Shown piece after piece: positions 34,344 to 47,200 of a stretch of DNA of 64,000 nucleotides. How positions within the stretch are numbered: position 1 is the first letter of the stretch; the number at the start of each line of letters is the position of its first letter. Location of the stretch: assembly GCA_900074885.1 (NCBI GenBank), contig FJUW01000069.1, forward strand, positions 1 through 64,000, given 5' to 3'. This DNA comes from Rhynchosporium graminicola (lineage: Eukaryota > Ascomycota > Leotiomycetes > Helotiales > Ploettnerulaceae). The notes beneath the pieces were generated by a model. The model made no database searches. It saw only the letters and a program-made list of their open reading frames with translations, and had not been told where the DNA came from. The position numbers were made by a program, and so were the translations under genes.

Positions 34344-34971
34344 AGTGGCATCGGAATATTGATAGCTTGAGCTTGGAATGGAATGGTAGCAAAGCAAGCC
34401 AGTATGAAGTCAAGTCGTGTGTGCACGAGATGCAGTGCAAGGAATTGAAATGAAATGAAATGAAATGTCGGAATGTCAACAATGGAACACCCCCACTATA
34501 ATCATTCAGTGCACCCACCCCACCTAGCCCCCACCCCATCCCGGCAGTTCCCCGGCGATACGATAAGGATGGAATGTGAGCGGATCATGATCGAGCCACC
34601 CCACCCAGGCCGAGGTTGAGATAAGCTCGGAGCTAGAAATAAGCTTAGATTGAGCTGCATTCAGGACTTGTGGAGCCCTTCAGCTTATCCACTTCTTTGA
34701 CGCGATGCAGGCAGCTGGGATAATGTGGCGCTTATCAAGCTGGAGAGCTTTGCCGGCTCATGATCCCTGATCCCTGATCGCATCCCATCGCATCTTCGAG
34801 AACCACTTCCTGACAAACCCAACCCATGCAATTCGAACTAGGCCATATCCATATTCACAACCACAAATTATCGCAACACTTCCGCTCCGCTTTGATATAC
34901 GCCAGCCACTACACCCTGTCGATACAAAACCAGTGATAGTCATACCTGGATACGAATACTCTGCGCATAAT
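34344..34971. promoter_or_regulatory. Divergent promoter of the F-box and UFD1-like genes
   Basis: This is a 628-bp interval between two start codons facing apart. It contains a (GAAAT)n run near 34448-34466 and a duplicated GATCCCT motif near 34762-34775. No clear TATA box. Confidence 0.5.
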
Positions 34972-37299
34972 ATGGCCACGCCATTAGACATAACTCTCTC
35001 CTGGTCCAGCACCTTCGCCGTCGCCCCCAAGAGCATCAAGATATTACCGGGCGACAAAATCCTGCTCCCCCAATCCGCACTCGAAGCACTCCTGTCCGCA
35101 TCCACAGTGTCAGTCCCCTCCTCGAATCGACTGAATGCGCCCACCTTCGATCCATTCAATCCTTACTCTCTCGCCGCCGCACGCGCAGAGCAGTCGCAAT
35201 GGCAAGATAGACAACAACAATTACCCCACCCGCTTACATTTCGACTAGTCAACTCTGCGAATGGGAATGTGGTTTTTGCTGGTATACGGGAGTTCTCTGC
35301 AGAGGAGGGCGAGGTGGGATTGAGTCCGTTTTTGTTGGAGGCGCTGGGGGTGGTGCAGCCAACGGAGAGAAGGAAAGCGAAACCAATATCGTTAGATGAG
35401 GATAACGAAGGAACACCAGAAGTTCCTATAGATCTGACAGATGATGATGTGTATGAAGAGCCACCAAGGATAACGGTCCATGCGAAACAACTACCAAAAG
35501 GAACATATGTACGACTCCGGCCACTGGAAGCTGGCTACAACCCCGAAGATTGGAAGTCATTGCTCGAGAAACATCTGCGGGAGAATTTCACAACGTTGAC
35601 GAATGGGGAAATCCTTACTGTCAGAGGATCCAAGTCTGAGGAGTTCCGCTTCCTAATAGACAAGTTTGCCCCCGAAGGAGATGGAATATGTGTGGTGGAC
35701 ACGGATTTGGAAGTCGACATCGAGGCATTAAACGAGGAACAAGCTAGGGAGACGATGAAGCAAATAATGGCCAAGGCGCAAAAGGCGCCCGGCACTACGG
35801 AGGGTAGCTCTATCGGCGGAGACTTGAGCATTTGGAAGCCTTCAAGTGGACAGGTACTCAGTGGAGATTATGTAGATTATACATTACCCTCTTGGGATCG
35901 GACACAAGGAATCAATATCTCGTTGACGAGTGAAGTGGAAGGACTAGAGTTGTTCGTCAGTCCGTTCTCGCCGCGGCAGAGGGCAAGGCCGAGGGAGGAT
36001 GAACATGTCTTTGGAGATTTCAGCGCTGAGCCTGAGAAGAGTATCAAAATCTCCGCCACGAATATCGAGTTGGAAAATGCTGAAGCGTTAAATATCTCAA
36101 TCTATGCACGGCCAGCAGGAGATCCCTCAGACACCACCCCTCGCGAATTTGCAGTCGCATATGAAGCTATCTCCAAGATCAGCTTAAACGGCTCTTCTTC
36201 GAGAAACCCATTTATTCTTGATTCGTCCGACACTGAGATGGAACAACATAGCGCAGATGAAGAGCAATGCAAGAATTGCACGCAATGGATTCCGAAACGG
36301 AGTATGATGCTACACGAGAATTTCTGCTTACGAAATAATATTCTCTGTCCACACTGCACGCAAGTCTTTCAGAAAAAGTCTGACGACTGGGCAAATCACT
36401 GGCATTGCGACCAAGACAGCTCTCATGGAAATACTGCCTCTTCAAGAACGACACACGATTTCATATTTCATACCTCGCGGCCATGTCCAAATTGCCCCTA
36501 TGAAGGGAGTAATTTACGGGATTTGGCCAGCCATAGAACATCCAGTTGTCCAGGCAAGATAATTCTCTGCCAGTTTTGCCACCTCGAAGTCCCACAGGAA
36601 GGCGATCCTTTCTCGCCTTCCGCAGAAGCTCTCATATCAGGTCTCACAGCACACGAGCTTGCGGACGGAGCACGAACCACCGATTGTCACTTATGCGGGA
36701 AGATCATCCGGCTACGCGATATGAGTACGCATTTAAAGCATCACGAACTCGAGAAGGTATCAAGGGCCAAACCCGAAATCTGTCGCAATATAAACTGTGG
36801 AAGGACACTACATGGAGTTGGCAAGAATGGCGAGATTGGTGCAGGGAGTAGGATGGGTCAAGGTCCTGGTAATGAGTTGGGATTATGCAGCATCTGCTAC
36901 GGACCTTTGTATGTCTCTATGCACGATCCTGAAGGACGCGCCATGCGTCGCCGTATCGAAAGACGATACATATCGCAGCTCATCTCCGGTTGCGGGAAGG
37001 CCTGGTGCAGGAACGTGTACTGCAAAACAGCCAAGTCGAAAGACGGAAACGGAGATGCACTGACGACGCAACTTGCCCTTCCGATGGTTAGACCGCTCAT
37101 GGAAGCCATTCCTGATAAAACCAAACCTTGTCATTTCTGTGTCGACGAGGGAAGCCAGAAGAGGAGAGTTTTGGCAGAGATGTTGGGTGCGGAGGGAGTG
37201 TATGAGTTGGAGTGGTGTGTTGCCGGACTGGAAGCTGAGGGGGGAGGACTGGATAATGGGAGGGTTTGGTTGGGGAATTGGGCGCCGAAGAAGCTATAG
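34972..37299 (+). CDS. UFD1-like protein with long zinc-finger C-terminus
   Basis: A single exon of 775 aa from the ATG at 34972; the open frame upstream lacks an ATG. The N-terminal third begins LSWSSTFAVAPKSIKILPGDKILLP and matches the UFD1 double-psi beta-barrel fold (the ubiquitin/Cdc48-adaptor domain). A linker with an IDLTDDD motif could bind SUMO or ubiquitin-like proteins. From about residue 420 there are repeated Cys/His pairs: CKNCTQWIPKRSMMLHENFC, CPHC...H...HC, CPNC, CQFC and CHLCGKIIRLRDMSTHLKHH, resembling TRAF-type zinc fingers. The C-terminus has ISGCGKAWCRNVYC, similar to the AZUL zinc module of UBE3A ligases. Canonical UFD1 is about 350 aa, so this is the long fungal paralogue and not the Cdc48-Npl4-Ufd1 core subunit. 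A role in ubiquitin-dependent degradation is likely; partners are unknown. Confidence 0.8.
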   Translation: MATPLDITLSWSSTFAVAPKSIKILPGDKILLPQSALEALLSASTVSVPSSNRLNAPTFDPFNPYSLAAARAEQSQWQDRQQQLPHPLTFRLVNSANGNVVFAGIREFSAEEGEVGLSPFLLEALGVVQPTERRKAKPISLDEDNEGTPEVPIDLTDDDVYEEPPRITVHAKQLPKGTYVRLRPLEAGYNPEDWKSLLEKHLRENFTTLTNGEILTVRGSKSEEFRFLIDKFAPEGDGICVVDTDLEVDIEALNEEQARETMKQIMAKAQKAPGTTEGSSIGGDLSIWKPSSGQVLSGDYVDYTLPSWDRTQGINISLTSEVEGLELFVSPFSPRQRARPREDEHVFGDFSAEPEKSIKISATNIELENAEALNISIYARPAGDPSDTTPREFAVAYEAISKISLNGSSSRNPFILDSSDTEMEQHSADEEQCKNCTQWIPKRSMMLHENFCLRNNILCPHCTQVFQKKSDDWANHWHCDQDSSHGNTASSRTTHDFIFHTSRPCPNCPYEGSNLRDLASHRTSSCPGKIILCQFCHLEVPQEGDPFSPSAEALISGLTAHELADGARTTDCHLCGKIIRLRDMSTHLKHHELEKVSRAKPEICRNINCGRTLHGVGKNGEIGAGSRMGQGPGNELGLCSICYGPLYVSMHDPEGRAMRRRIERRYISQLISGCGKAWCRNVYCKTAKSKDGNGDALTTQLALPMVRPLMEAIPDKTKPCHFCVDEGSQKRRVLAEMLGAEGVYELEWCVAGLEAEGGGLDNGRVWLGNWAPKKL

Positions 37300-38053
37300 A
37301 ATAAAGAGCGAGGGTTTTGAAGGATTTCTTGGTTGTGAGTTCAGATTTTGCGAGAATGGATAGCATTTGCATTGAGGGTGTTGAATGCATAGCGAGTTAC
37401 ATTTTCAGGTGCATTATGGTTTGGTGGACTAGCAAAGACATAGCAAAAGAATAGATCATGACATTTGCTGCTATCCGACATCTTCATTTATCATTTGCCA
37501 CTGCGTGCTGAAGGACGGCGGTTGGCTCTGGTTAAGCGAGGAGGTCATGGTATTCTTGAAGGGCATCAAGAAGAAGTCGTGAGGTTAACAGCTTCAGGCA
37601 ATTTCTGATGGGAGCTACAGTCCTCCAGCAATCTCGAGTATGAGTTTCCTCGACGGGATATTGATTGGTCTTGGCGTGCGAAGGACCCGCAGAACTGAAA
37701 AAAGGGATAGCTGATGAGATGGGACATATTAGGAAGCTAAGAAGATTCCCTCGGACTTTCTTGGACGCTGATATGAGACGGGTGGATCGAAACACAGAAG
37801 TGGGATGTAATTGAGAGTGCAAGCAGTAAATTGATCTAGCTAGGTTGCTCTGAAGCCGTGTAGGGCCAAAGCCTCACATCAACTATACGCAATCGAATAC
37901 TCTGTAAATCGCAATTGTCTACCTTACATCTTTCCATTGATTCTCACTCTCTTTCATCTTCTGCCTGATGAACTGGAATTGGTATAAGCATCCCGCCTTG
38001 CCTTGAAATCAGGATGCAGCTCCGTCTTCCACGTCTCCACGAGAAAGCTATGC
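37300..38053. other. Intergenic, no supported gene
   Basis: Short ORFs only. A minus-strand ORF at 37532-37822 has no recognisable features. Confidence 0.5.
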
Positions 38054-39863
38054 TCATCTCTCTCTCTCGCTGAAATGCGTCTTGTGCCAAACTTCATATC
38101 CCGATAAAAGGCATTCATCTGGCTCGACTGTTTCGCCCCAGTAATTGGCAGCGAACGCTAACATTTTGTTTCGAGCCCAGCGATCAATGCTGTCAGGATG
38201 TTCGGCCCTGCATTCATGCACGCCTTCGATTCCAGACTGTGTGTAGACCGCTTTCCTCTCTTCAACTGTGAACTCAGACATAGATTCTCTTGGCGAATTC
38301 TGAATGGCTGAGCCATACAAGAACCCTTGTTTTTGGAAATACTTCGCATTGAACTGTGGTGGAAATGCCCGCCGGTCAGTTTCGCTCTCGCGGACATATT
38401 CTCCGCCAGCGTCCCAGACCTTATGCATTTCAGGCAAGCGACCGATCAAAATCCGCTTTTATCGCTTTGTAGGCGGAAGGAACCAGTCTTCGGAGCCTTG
38501 AAGGTAGGTCGTCCGGTTGCGAGCTCGCACTTAGTGGTGATGATGAGTAGGGAGAGGTTGTCGCATCCTCGATAGCGGATTTTGCAGAGTCACTCATCCA
38601 ATCCATCGCATCAGTCATTCTGAAAGTTTCGGCTAAGTCTATTGGTACTGCAGTATCTGATGTGAGGTCTATAAAAGTAGCTCCAGGCCGTACAACATCA
38701 TCCGATGTCGTTCCTGCTGTGTCTCGCAGTCCGTGACTTGCCGCATCTGATGTGAGACCCCCGACCGTATCTTCCCTGTTCGTGTCTTCTTCAAGATCTA
38801 TGACTTCTTGCTCTGCCACGCCTTCGCCTGAATATATCACAGACTATGGAACCTGAATTGGGTTCATGTAGAGAAGACCAGCCGGAACAACCAGCATGTC
38901 GTAAGCGTACTTGCCACCTAAATTTCCTTATATCAATTCCAGCCGCATCCAAGGTCCTTTATGAGGGTCCAAATCTTCCAGTCCATAACAAAGTAGGTCG
39001 AAACCAAAAGTGAGGCAGAAGGCATTCATCACGGGAGAGCTATCGCAGCTGTGAAATCTTCCTACCGCGCAATGTTGGGACCTCCGTCAGCGCTCTGCTG
39101 CGACCATTGTGAGAATAGCGGCCAGGTTTCGTTTTCGGCGAATTGTGAGAAGAGGATTCTCATTAGGAGAGCTTTATGGATGCTAGCTGCAAGCTCTATC
39201 ACAGTTTTGCCGTCTCTTGTTCCGACGCTATCAACAATAAAGGCGAATTTCTGCCTGGGTGCAAAACCTAGAAGAGCATGGTCTTCAATTTTTGGAGTGT
39301 CAGCGGTGCACAATACACTCAGTAGTACTGGGTCGTGCGTACGGACATCGTTCCGATATGGAATCAGCAAGTAGTCTAAACTTTTAAACCTATCTCTATC
39401 CAGATTCAGAGATGCAAGAGCCTGCGAGGCTCGTGCCACCGTCGTACACTGACTGAACTGTTCACTACTCATCCATCGGTAGCTAGGTTTTGCTCCGCAG
39501 CGAAGAATTGATGAGAATTGGCGATTTCGGTGGAAATTTAGGCGCGGGACGCTCCAACAAGCTCGTGTCTTCTCGTATTCCATCAACCTGGCCTGGGAGC
39601 GCTGTTCAACGGAGAGGATTGACATATGCGCAAATAATATCCACGTGGTGGTCGACAACTTGAGTAGAAACCTTCCGCATCAGACGACCTACAAAGCCGT
39701 GCAGGTCATGGAAATTGGGTCCACGATCACCCAGAGGAAAAGAACTCTTTTGAGCTTTGGTGGCATCGTGGGTGCCGCGTTTAAGCGATTCTTGAATTTT
39801 CAAGTGCTCTGACATTTTTACTTTATCCTCTGCGTCTAGAGAATCAGATTGCCGTCGTTCCAA
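38054..39863 (-). pseudogene. Broken gene, tentatively a divergent Ulp1/C48-like protein
   Basis: Minus-strand segments follow one another but change frame. 39863-39606 starts with an ATG and charged residues. 39658-39062 contains LDYLLIPYRNDVRTHDPVLL and KFAFIVDSVGTRDGK, which loosely recall the His and Asp blocks of SUMO/ubiquitin-like cysteine peptidases. 38840-38430 is acidic with an IDLTSD motif, and 38449-38054 has a charged C-terminus. The two sharp frame changes (about 39620 and 38440) have no good splice sites of normal length, so frameshifts are more likely than introns. A catalytic cysteine was not identified. The family assignment is weak. Confidence 0.4.
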
Positions 39864-40492
39864 CCCTCGCTAAAGATTCGGCCATACCGTCGTCAGATCA
39901 ACCACTCTTTCTATCTAATGAGACATTATGGGGTGTCAAAATTGAATTTGGACTTGTTCGATATCGCGACCGGCTGAAGAGACATCAAACCACGACGGCT
40001 GTCGGCGTGAGAAAAAAGGTCTGTTGGGACAATGAGAGCACTAACGACTTTTTCTCCCGTCCGAGTGCATTTGGAAGGACAAACGAGTATATGAACCCTA
40101 AAAATCGCACAAAGAAAAATAAAGACCTGGAAATATTGTCTCTGGCTAAGGTAAAGCCGCTCCCCTGACTCAAGATAGCCTTTCTCTTCAGAATTCTAAA
40201 GCTGCTGACCTGGAACATGTTACTTTATTCCCTGACGTTAAACTTGGGTAGCAGTCTAAGATGGCAGAAAGATTTCAATACAATATAATTGTAACTCAGC
40301 CTTAATTCACGGTAGTACCGAATGCTTCGGTGTGAAACGATTTGTAGGAGACAAACAATGAGTTAAATTCCTTCCTATCAAGTGTATATGCGAGCTCATG
40401 AGTTACCTGGTCGTAACTCTTTTGAGCTCCCCAGTAGCATTGCATTCTTTTAATAAGAAAACACTCGCATCCTGGCCATTTTATGCGTAGCA
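39864..40492. other. Intergenic, no supported gene
   Basis: A few short ORFs; nothing with protein-like features. Confidence 0.5.
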
Positions 40493-41216
40493 CTAAGTGT
40501 ATTTGTATCGAGGCTTATCCTCGCGCTGCTTGCCATTCTGGATCTCAACAAATCTCAGAGCTGCAAGACGGTTCTCCTCTTCCTCCCACGTTGCAGCCAG
40601 CCTTCTAGTTGCCAGATGTTTCTCCATATAATCTGCTCCATGGCTTGGGCCAGGTGAAGTATTCTTCACTGGATAGAGATACATCTCCGCCATTCGACTT
40701 GCTCTTGCTTGGTCGGTCTCGCTGTTAAGATCCCCAAGGTCGATAAATCGCTTTTCGATTCCCCGAACATGAGCCTGAAACCGATCAATATCCTCCGACT
40801 TCACCATATATTTCTCGTGGTAATTAACATCGATATAGCCAAGTCCATAGTCCTTGAAAATATCGACGCGGGTGGGAGACCGCGTGCTGTTGAATTCAGA
40901 CTGGATATTATTGGACTGCATTACAGGGTCACTATTCGATCTCCTGTGCAAATCAAATCTTGGTAAGCTACTAGTTTTATGTTAAATCAAGTGCACTCAC
41001 AATTGGTCCTTGTTGGATGCAGTAAAGTCGGCGGCCTTATCCTCGAAAAGGGTGATAAGTGTGGTCCTGGCGACCCCAAGCAGATCAGCAGGGGGGCTTC
41101 GACTTCTCCTATAAGTCATACTATTAACAGAATTTCCATTATATGGATGAAGAGTACACTTACGTACGCGATGATTTGGTCTTTCTGTGGCCTTTATCTG
41201 GGCCATTGGACGCCAT
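40493..41216 (-). CDS. Hypothetical protein, 203 aa, three exons
   Basis: Exons 41216-41164, 41108-41001 and 40943-40493 join in frame. Their introns (55 and 57 bp) have strong GTAAGT/GTGAGT donors and TATAG/GCACAG acceptors. The product is hydrophilic, with basic RSRSPP and SRSPTRVDIF segments near the start, a central part with FKDYGLGYIDVNYHEKYMV, and a charged helical C-terminus. There is no signal peptide or membrane segment. Family not recognised. Good splice signals and an uninterrupted frame argue that it is a real gene. Confidence 0.6.
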
Positions 41217-44200
41217 CGTGAAATGGAAATGCTAGGTCTTTCCTATACGGTGTAAAGTCACGCGATCCGTGAGACAGGTGATGAATTGACTTCCTTTCCA
41301 TCTGAGTGAGTTCTTTGGGTAATGTCTCGCTGGGTCAATGGGCTCCTAGATTACAACTGCGAAGAGAGTAAAGTCGGAGAAGTGTGTATTTGAGTGAGAA
41401 GGAATACGAGTGGTCTCAGAAGTACTTTTAAGTACAAAGACACCAGAAGACCAAATAAATATTCTAGCTTACATTCGAATGAGTATTTAAGTGCAAACTA
41501 GCCTCTCCTATAACCGCGGTTGTTCAACGGTACCAAAGTGACAAGCGGTAGAATAGTACCTTTAGCGAGGCTTAGCGAGAGCATTAGCTGACTAGTAAAC
41601 AATTATCACAATGGGTCATAACGATGCAACTATCACTCCATGAAGAAATTCCTATCATTTCCGACCCCCAACAAGCTTGAGCCACGATTTTACCACAAAG
41701 TAACCGATATTGCTCATCCGCGACGTAGGTTTCCGCATATCGGATCAATGAGAAATCCATAGCGTGGTGTTATGAAAGCTCCGCTCGTGATTCTCTTCCC
41801 AGTAGCAGAAAATCTTAAATGGTTAGCGTTTTATCTACTCTGCACCTTAGGATTGGTGATTTCGTTCCAAACACTAGCTTAATCCTCTAGATTCCGTTCG
41901 CTTCCAAAGAATGAGGTTTCTCGGTACACGCTAATGCCCAAAGGAGAAAAAGAAAAGTGCGCTAGGCGGAGCTAGTCGACTTTCGAAATTCCAAAATCCA
42001 GTATTCTCAATATAAATATCCGAATCCCGTAAGCGAAAAGAAACAGGAAGAATCGATCAGATTTACTCGGTAGATTTCGGCTTCCTTCCCCACACAAAAT
42101 GCCTGTGGAAGTGAGCTGATACTCAGGACCCGGAGACGTCAAAAGGGGTCTCCTATTACCATGTATCAATGCATAATCCATTCCTTGATATCTTTCATCA
42201 TTTGTAATAAGTACACCTCTGACTCCTCGGCCATCCGTCTATGTTCTTGTCGAGATAGTCAAGCTAGCTCCAGGCATATCCATCAAGTTGGCCCGCCGCC
42301 AAAGCTCCAACTTAAGCTCGATTATCCATTCCTGCGAATGAAGCATATTGTGGGAATTTCAAACTCCTTTTCATTGTAGTAGCCTTAGGCTACAAGGTTT
42401 GGCTACCATTAGGGTGCTCTGCCTTCCTATAGGAGCTTGCTCCTCCCATAGTACTAGAAATCAAGTCACTTCTTCACTCATTTTCCATACCCCTAAGGCT
42501 TTGCTTTGCTACACGTAGCAAATAGCGACTCCTTTAGATTTGGGTTCTTCTTATTTTGTTATGCCTTCCACAATATCTTTTCAGGTTCCATCAATCTTGG
42601 CTGTAGCCTCTACATAGCCTTGACCAATACATCAAGTGCCTACCCTACATACTATCGACATGGCAATAAATCGGGAAAGCTCAAAACTTACAAGTCGAGA
42701 TATTTTCCATGAGCTATAGTTTGATATTTTTTTTGCGAGAATTGAATGTGTCTTAGAGGCACAAGTCATCTTCCCGGGTGCCGATCATGTGAGTGAAACC
42801 AGTTTTAATTGGTCTTTTTGGGGAATCTCGCCCATCTTCGAGATTACCGAGTTCGTATTGGCAAATTTCGATCAGAGGAAACGTCAGTCTCGAGCTTGAA
42901 TCAATTCCTTGGCAGATCCTGCAGGTTCCCAGGTGTATTACACATCTTAGAAACAAACCATTGAGTGATAAACATTATTATGCCTTAATAAGAAGTCTCT
43001 CGTCTGAAAGAATCTGAACAGAAGAAAGTAAGTTTTTTTTCTTTTGAAAATCTAGGTCATTTTTAAGAATATCCTGTTGATAGTTTAAGGCTCATCGAGA
43101 GATACAGACTATACATCCAACAAAACACAAGAATTGCGAAGTTTCATTGTGATAAAATGCTGGTGCCTGTGTTCGCAGGGGTTTCCTTAACGATTTTGGA
43201 AATCACTATTCGCAAGGATGATATGCTTCATTTTCTTTTAACGGGCGCTCCCTAACTATGTTCCTAGCTTTTTAATTACCTTGATTTCGATTTCTGAAAA
43301 TGGTTAAAAATGCAAACCCACTCAGAAAGTTGCAAATGGCACTGATATCAGTATATCTGAAATTTTGAGGACTGAGGTATCCTAGATGGAAGTGGCAGCG
43401 TTATATTTCCAACGTTCTTGCATTAGAAAAAGTACACAAATGTAGCAAGAACTCCAAACTCAAGTTCACACCAGACATGGATCGGGTACTTCATTTCTAG
43501 AGTATCAATTATGATGAGTAATACCTTCAATTGTTTGTTTATGGTTTCGAGCATCTCATAAGTCTGTGAAGATGATGTCACAATGTGCTACGCAGTCGTT
43601 TCTTCAACATGAGACGATCGTTGCGCAGAGCTCAAGGTTCAAAGCCATGTCTATACGTTCAATTTGACTGTATCAGCATCCTAAAATGCCTCAATTTTGG
43701 ATTAGATGCACGTTCGTATCCGACGAAAGTGAATACCACATTCTTGTGCGTAGGAGTTAACCGATTCGGCGGACTCCCTTTTTGTGGTTTGTCTACCTCC
43801 AGCGATGTCTGCCCTTAAAAGGCCTATCCTGGCCGGCAACTGTTCGTAATCCTACATCTCGTCGCTTCCTTTCATGAAATCTCGTAGGATTCCTGCTCAG
43901 TCCGAAGGCTCTTCGTAGGTCCTACTTCCCTGTTTAGAAACAGACGTGCAGTAGTATTCCAGCCACAAAATTCCGTCGATTTGTCAGGAATGCTTTACGA
44001 AAGACAAAAGCGCCTCTAAGCGAACCAAGCCTCGTCACGAAGTCAACACTCATATTTTTGAAAACGACAAAAACGTTTTCAACACAATCGAGGTTTTGAT
44101 TACATGACAACTGGTAACTTGATTCTATTGTACCAGGGATTCTTCATACTTGATTCTCGTGGACAAGCTTTCGGTGTAAGATTAAGCAAATCCGGCGAGT

Positions 44201-44236
44201 TTCAGAAGCAGAATGCTTTTATCGAATTATCAATGA
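41217..44236. other. Gene-poor interval with one dispersed repeat copy
   Basis: No confident gene. ORFs such as 43585-43818 and 44104-44343 (plus) are unsupported; the latter lies partly opposite the last exon of the next gene. The repeat at 42357-42569 is listed separately. Confidence 0.45.
42357..42569 (-). repeat. Dispersed repeat copy A (inverted relative to copy B)
   Basis: These 213 bp match 49814-50028 in reverse orientation at roughly 85% identity; most differences are transitions, in both directions. No coding capacity. It is a fragment of an unidentified repeat family that has been hit by RIP independently in each copy. Confidence 0.85.
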
Positions 44237-47200
44237 CTATGCCCATCCTCGGCGAGAAGGACGAATGCTTGTCATCGGAGACGCAGGAAATTCAAGCTTA
44301 TCTGGTAGCTCCGATGGTACCTCTTCAACCAACAGCTGACTAAACAGCGGAGGGTCATATGGACTGCCCCCACCACCAGCTGCACCCGGGTCTGCCGATT
44401 TGCAAGCGTAGACATAGTTGACTGTAAACAGACACCCGTTGGCTAGCTTGTAAGAACCACACTTTTCGCATCCGCCGAGGTTGCGAAGGTTTTGATAGGT
44501 ATGCCACATATCGTTACCACTCATAGCGCAATCGCCTTTCTGCAAGAACACGCCGCAGGATCGAATTGAATCACCAAAGCAGTTTCCATGCGGTTTGCCA
44601 TCGCTGAGAGAAAAGGATGTCAGCTATCATGTTACGCATACGCCAATGAGATGCTAGGGAACAACGAGATGCTAATAACTTACCCTGTTCCGTAGGTAAG
44701 GTCATCTGTCCGAACCAAACTATTAACAGCAAGGTCACACCATTTGAGAAAGTCAGGTGTCGCACACAAGCTCGAACCTAGACAATCATAGGCTGGATCA
44801 TCGTCGCAAGGTTTGCCTCCACACTTGTAGCTCCGTAGAAAGCCACCCATTACATTTTGTATCGGAGCATACCCCTGACCCTGAACAACATATTGATCTG
44901 GTAGCGCATCAGTACCTGCGATGGTCGAGATATTAGCATTTCCACATATTTGCATGCCTCGGGATTCCTCTGAAGTGAGGGCCTCCTGAGACACTCGACC
45001 ATAGAGATTGGTCATAAGCTGAGCAACTCACTGCCTAGAGGCACTCTCCAAGTATTCGTGTAGCCAGATTGTGTTTGCGACATGACTGCCTGCGGAGTCC
45101 ATCCCCAGTCTGCATTGTCTTTGCTACCCTCAACATAAGCGCCGGTGTACTTATACAAATCTGAACGGAAATCATTGCCTTCAACCATATAGTTGACGAG
45201 CTTATACTCCGTGTAAGAGCCGGTGCTCTTGCCTGCATCGATGGGCCAGCCCTTGGAAGCCCCAACTGCCTCGTGTGGCCCACCAATGAATAGGCGTATA
45301 AATGCGTAGGGTACCTGATCAAGATTTCAGCATGACAAATACACAATATGTCAGAGAACAGAACAAGAACAATAAAGGAAGAAAGATTAACGGTCCAAGA
45401 TCAAGAAAATCAAAGGGTGGAAAGATACGTACCAGGATGTCGGCGTTATAGATGATCATGTCACCCTCCTTCTTAAAGTTAACGTTTGTGATTGAGCCTT
45501 CGGCGGGCAAACTATTCGTGCTTGCTTGTAGCAATTTGGATCTTCCACCGCTGCCAGACGAAATGATAGTTCTGACTTCGAATGATAAACCAGATGTCCC
45601 AGGCTTTAGCATACCGACAACAGCTTTTGTCAGTGAAGGTGGCATTTCCAGGACTAAAGCACCTTTCAAGTAGACCCCATACCCAAGAGCGCCTGGTACT
45701 GCCGACCAACTGATGGTGACAGATGTATAATCTGAAGCGATAACACTTGCATCACTGGGTATTCCAGCGATATATGAGCCCCCAAGTGTAGTTGCCGCAT
45801 CTTTTCGAACAACTCCACCAGAAAAACCATTCATTGCCCCCTTCATATATGCATCGTTGGGGACATTGTCGTAAGGATTTGGATTATCGTCATCAGTTAA
45901 ATGCAGATATTCAACATGGCGCTTCGCTGAAATCGCAAGGACTTCAGCGACCTTGTCTTGCGGAACTCTGTAGACGATGTGCCAGATTTTCCTGTCGTCC
46001 TTTGGTACCCAGGAGTTTGGAGTATATGATCCATTTGTGTAAAACTCGTAGCTACTTTCAAACGTCAATAACGTGTCCATAGTATCTTCGTGAAATTGAG
46101 CGATAGTCGAACCAGGGTTGAGAACTGTGTAGGCACCGGGATGTTTTCGCTTTGTATAGGCATTGATATGCGCGTAAAGATCGGAGTAAAGGTTATTAGG
46201 GCCGCATTCTGGCCAGCCTTCGTCAAAGAAAATCCCACCGATATCATTATATAGCTCATACCACTTGTCGACATCTTGTTCGATTTGTGAAGCCCTATTC
46301 TAGAGATTAGTTCAACGCTCTTGAAACTCCCGCATGCCCCATTTGCAACAGAGCTAAGTACAAATTTCTGTATCTTCGCAAGGGAGGTATCTACTTACCA
46401 GGATGCGAGATCACCTGAGCCTAGTCTGTCTTAAAGTCGTGAGCAAGGCCCAAGTATCCAGTCCGTACGTATCCGATGATTATCTTGCCTGACTTGGCTG
46501 CCTGCTGCACAACCGAGTTCCACGATTTATCAACCACATAGTCGGGCCCATTCAAAACATTGGCAACAAGTATGCTGAGTTTTTTCGAGTCATACGAGAT
46601 CATTCGTCTCCAGGCATCTGCATCCGCCACCGGATTGGTGTAAGACGCAAGAGCAAGCTGTTGACCACCATTAGATCCACCACTTTGATCGTCAAATACA
46701 TCAGATAGCCACTGCTGTTGGAAATCCGTCCAAATCTGATCCCAAGGCTGGCGGCCTATGCCCCGAGGAATAGTTGGAATGCAAGGGCAGTTTCTACGGG
46801 GTGCCTATGGCATTAAGCGAAGACAGTCTGCTGGATCCAAGTTGACTCACTATTGTGCACAGCCCTAATGTCACTCCCTGACAATTGGATTGTCTGCATA
46901 GAGGCTGTGAAGAAGAACGTGTCAGCTTAAGCGGGAAAGGTGGAGGAATTGCTGGACCAACAGAATATTTTGTCACTGGTTCATCCCCTTTACAGCCTTT
47001 ATCCTTAAGCTTGGATGCAAACCCAGAAGCAGGTATATTGACCTTTGCAAGAACGGGGAGAGACTGATCACCGCCGGCGATCAGCGCATTTAAACCCATA
47101 TCCAGTAGGATAGTGTAAAACGCCAGCCAAACGATACCCTTGGCCGCTTCTTCTTTGCCTAGTACTGAGATGAATTTGACCAAAGCAGGAGCTGCATCTT

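Noticed and set aside
34933..34971. Longer N-terminus for the UFD1-like gene
   Set aside because: It would start at GTG; the ATG at 34972 is directly before the conserved UFD1 start.
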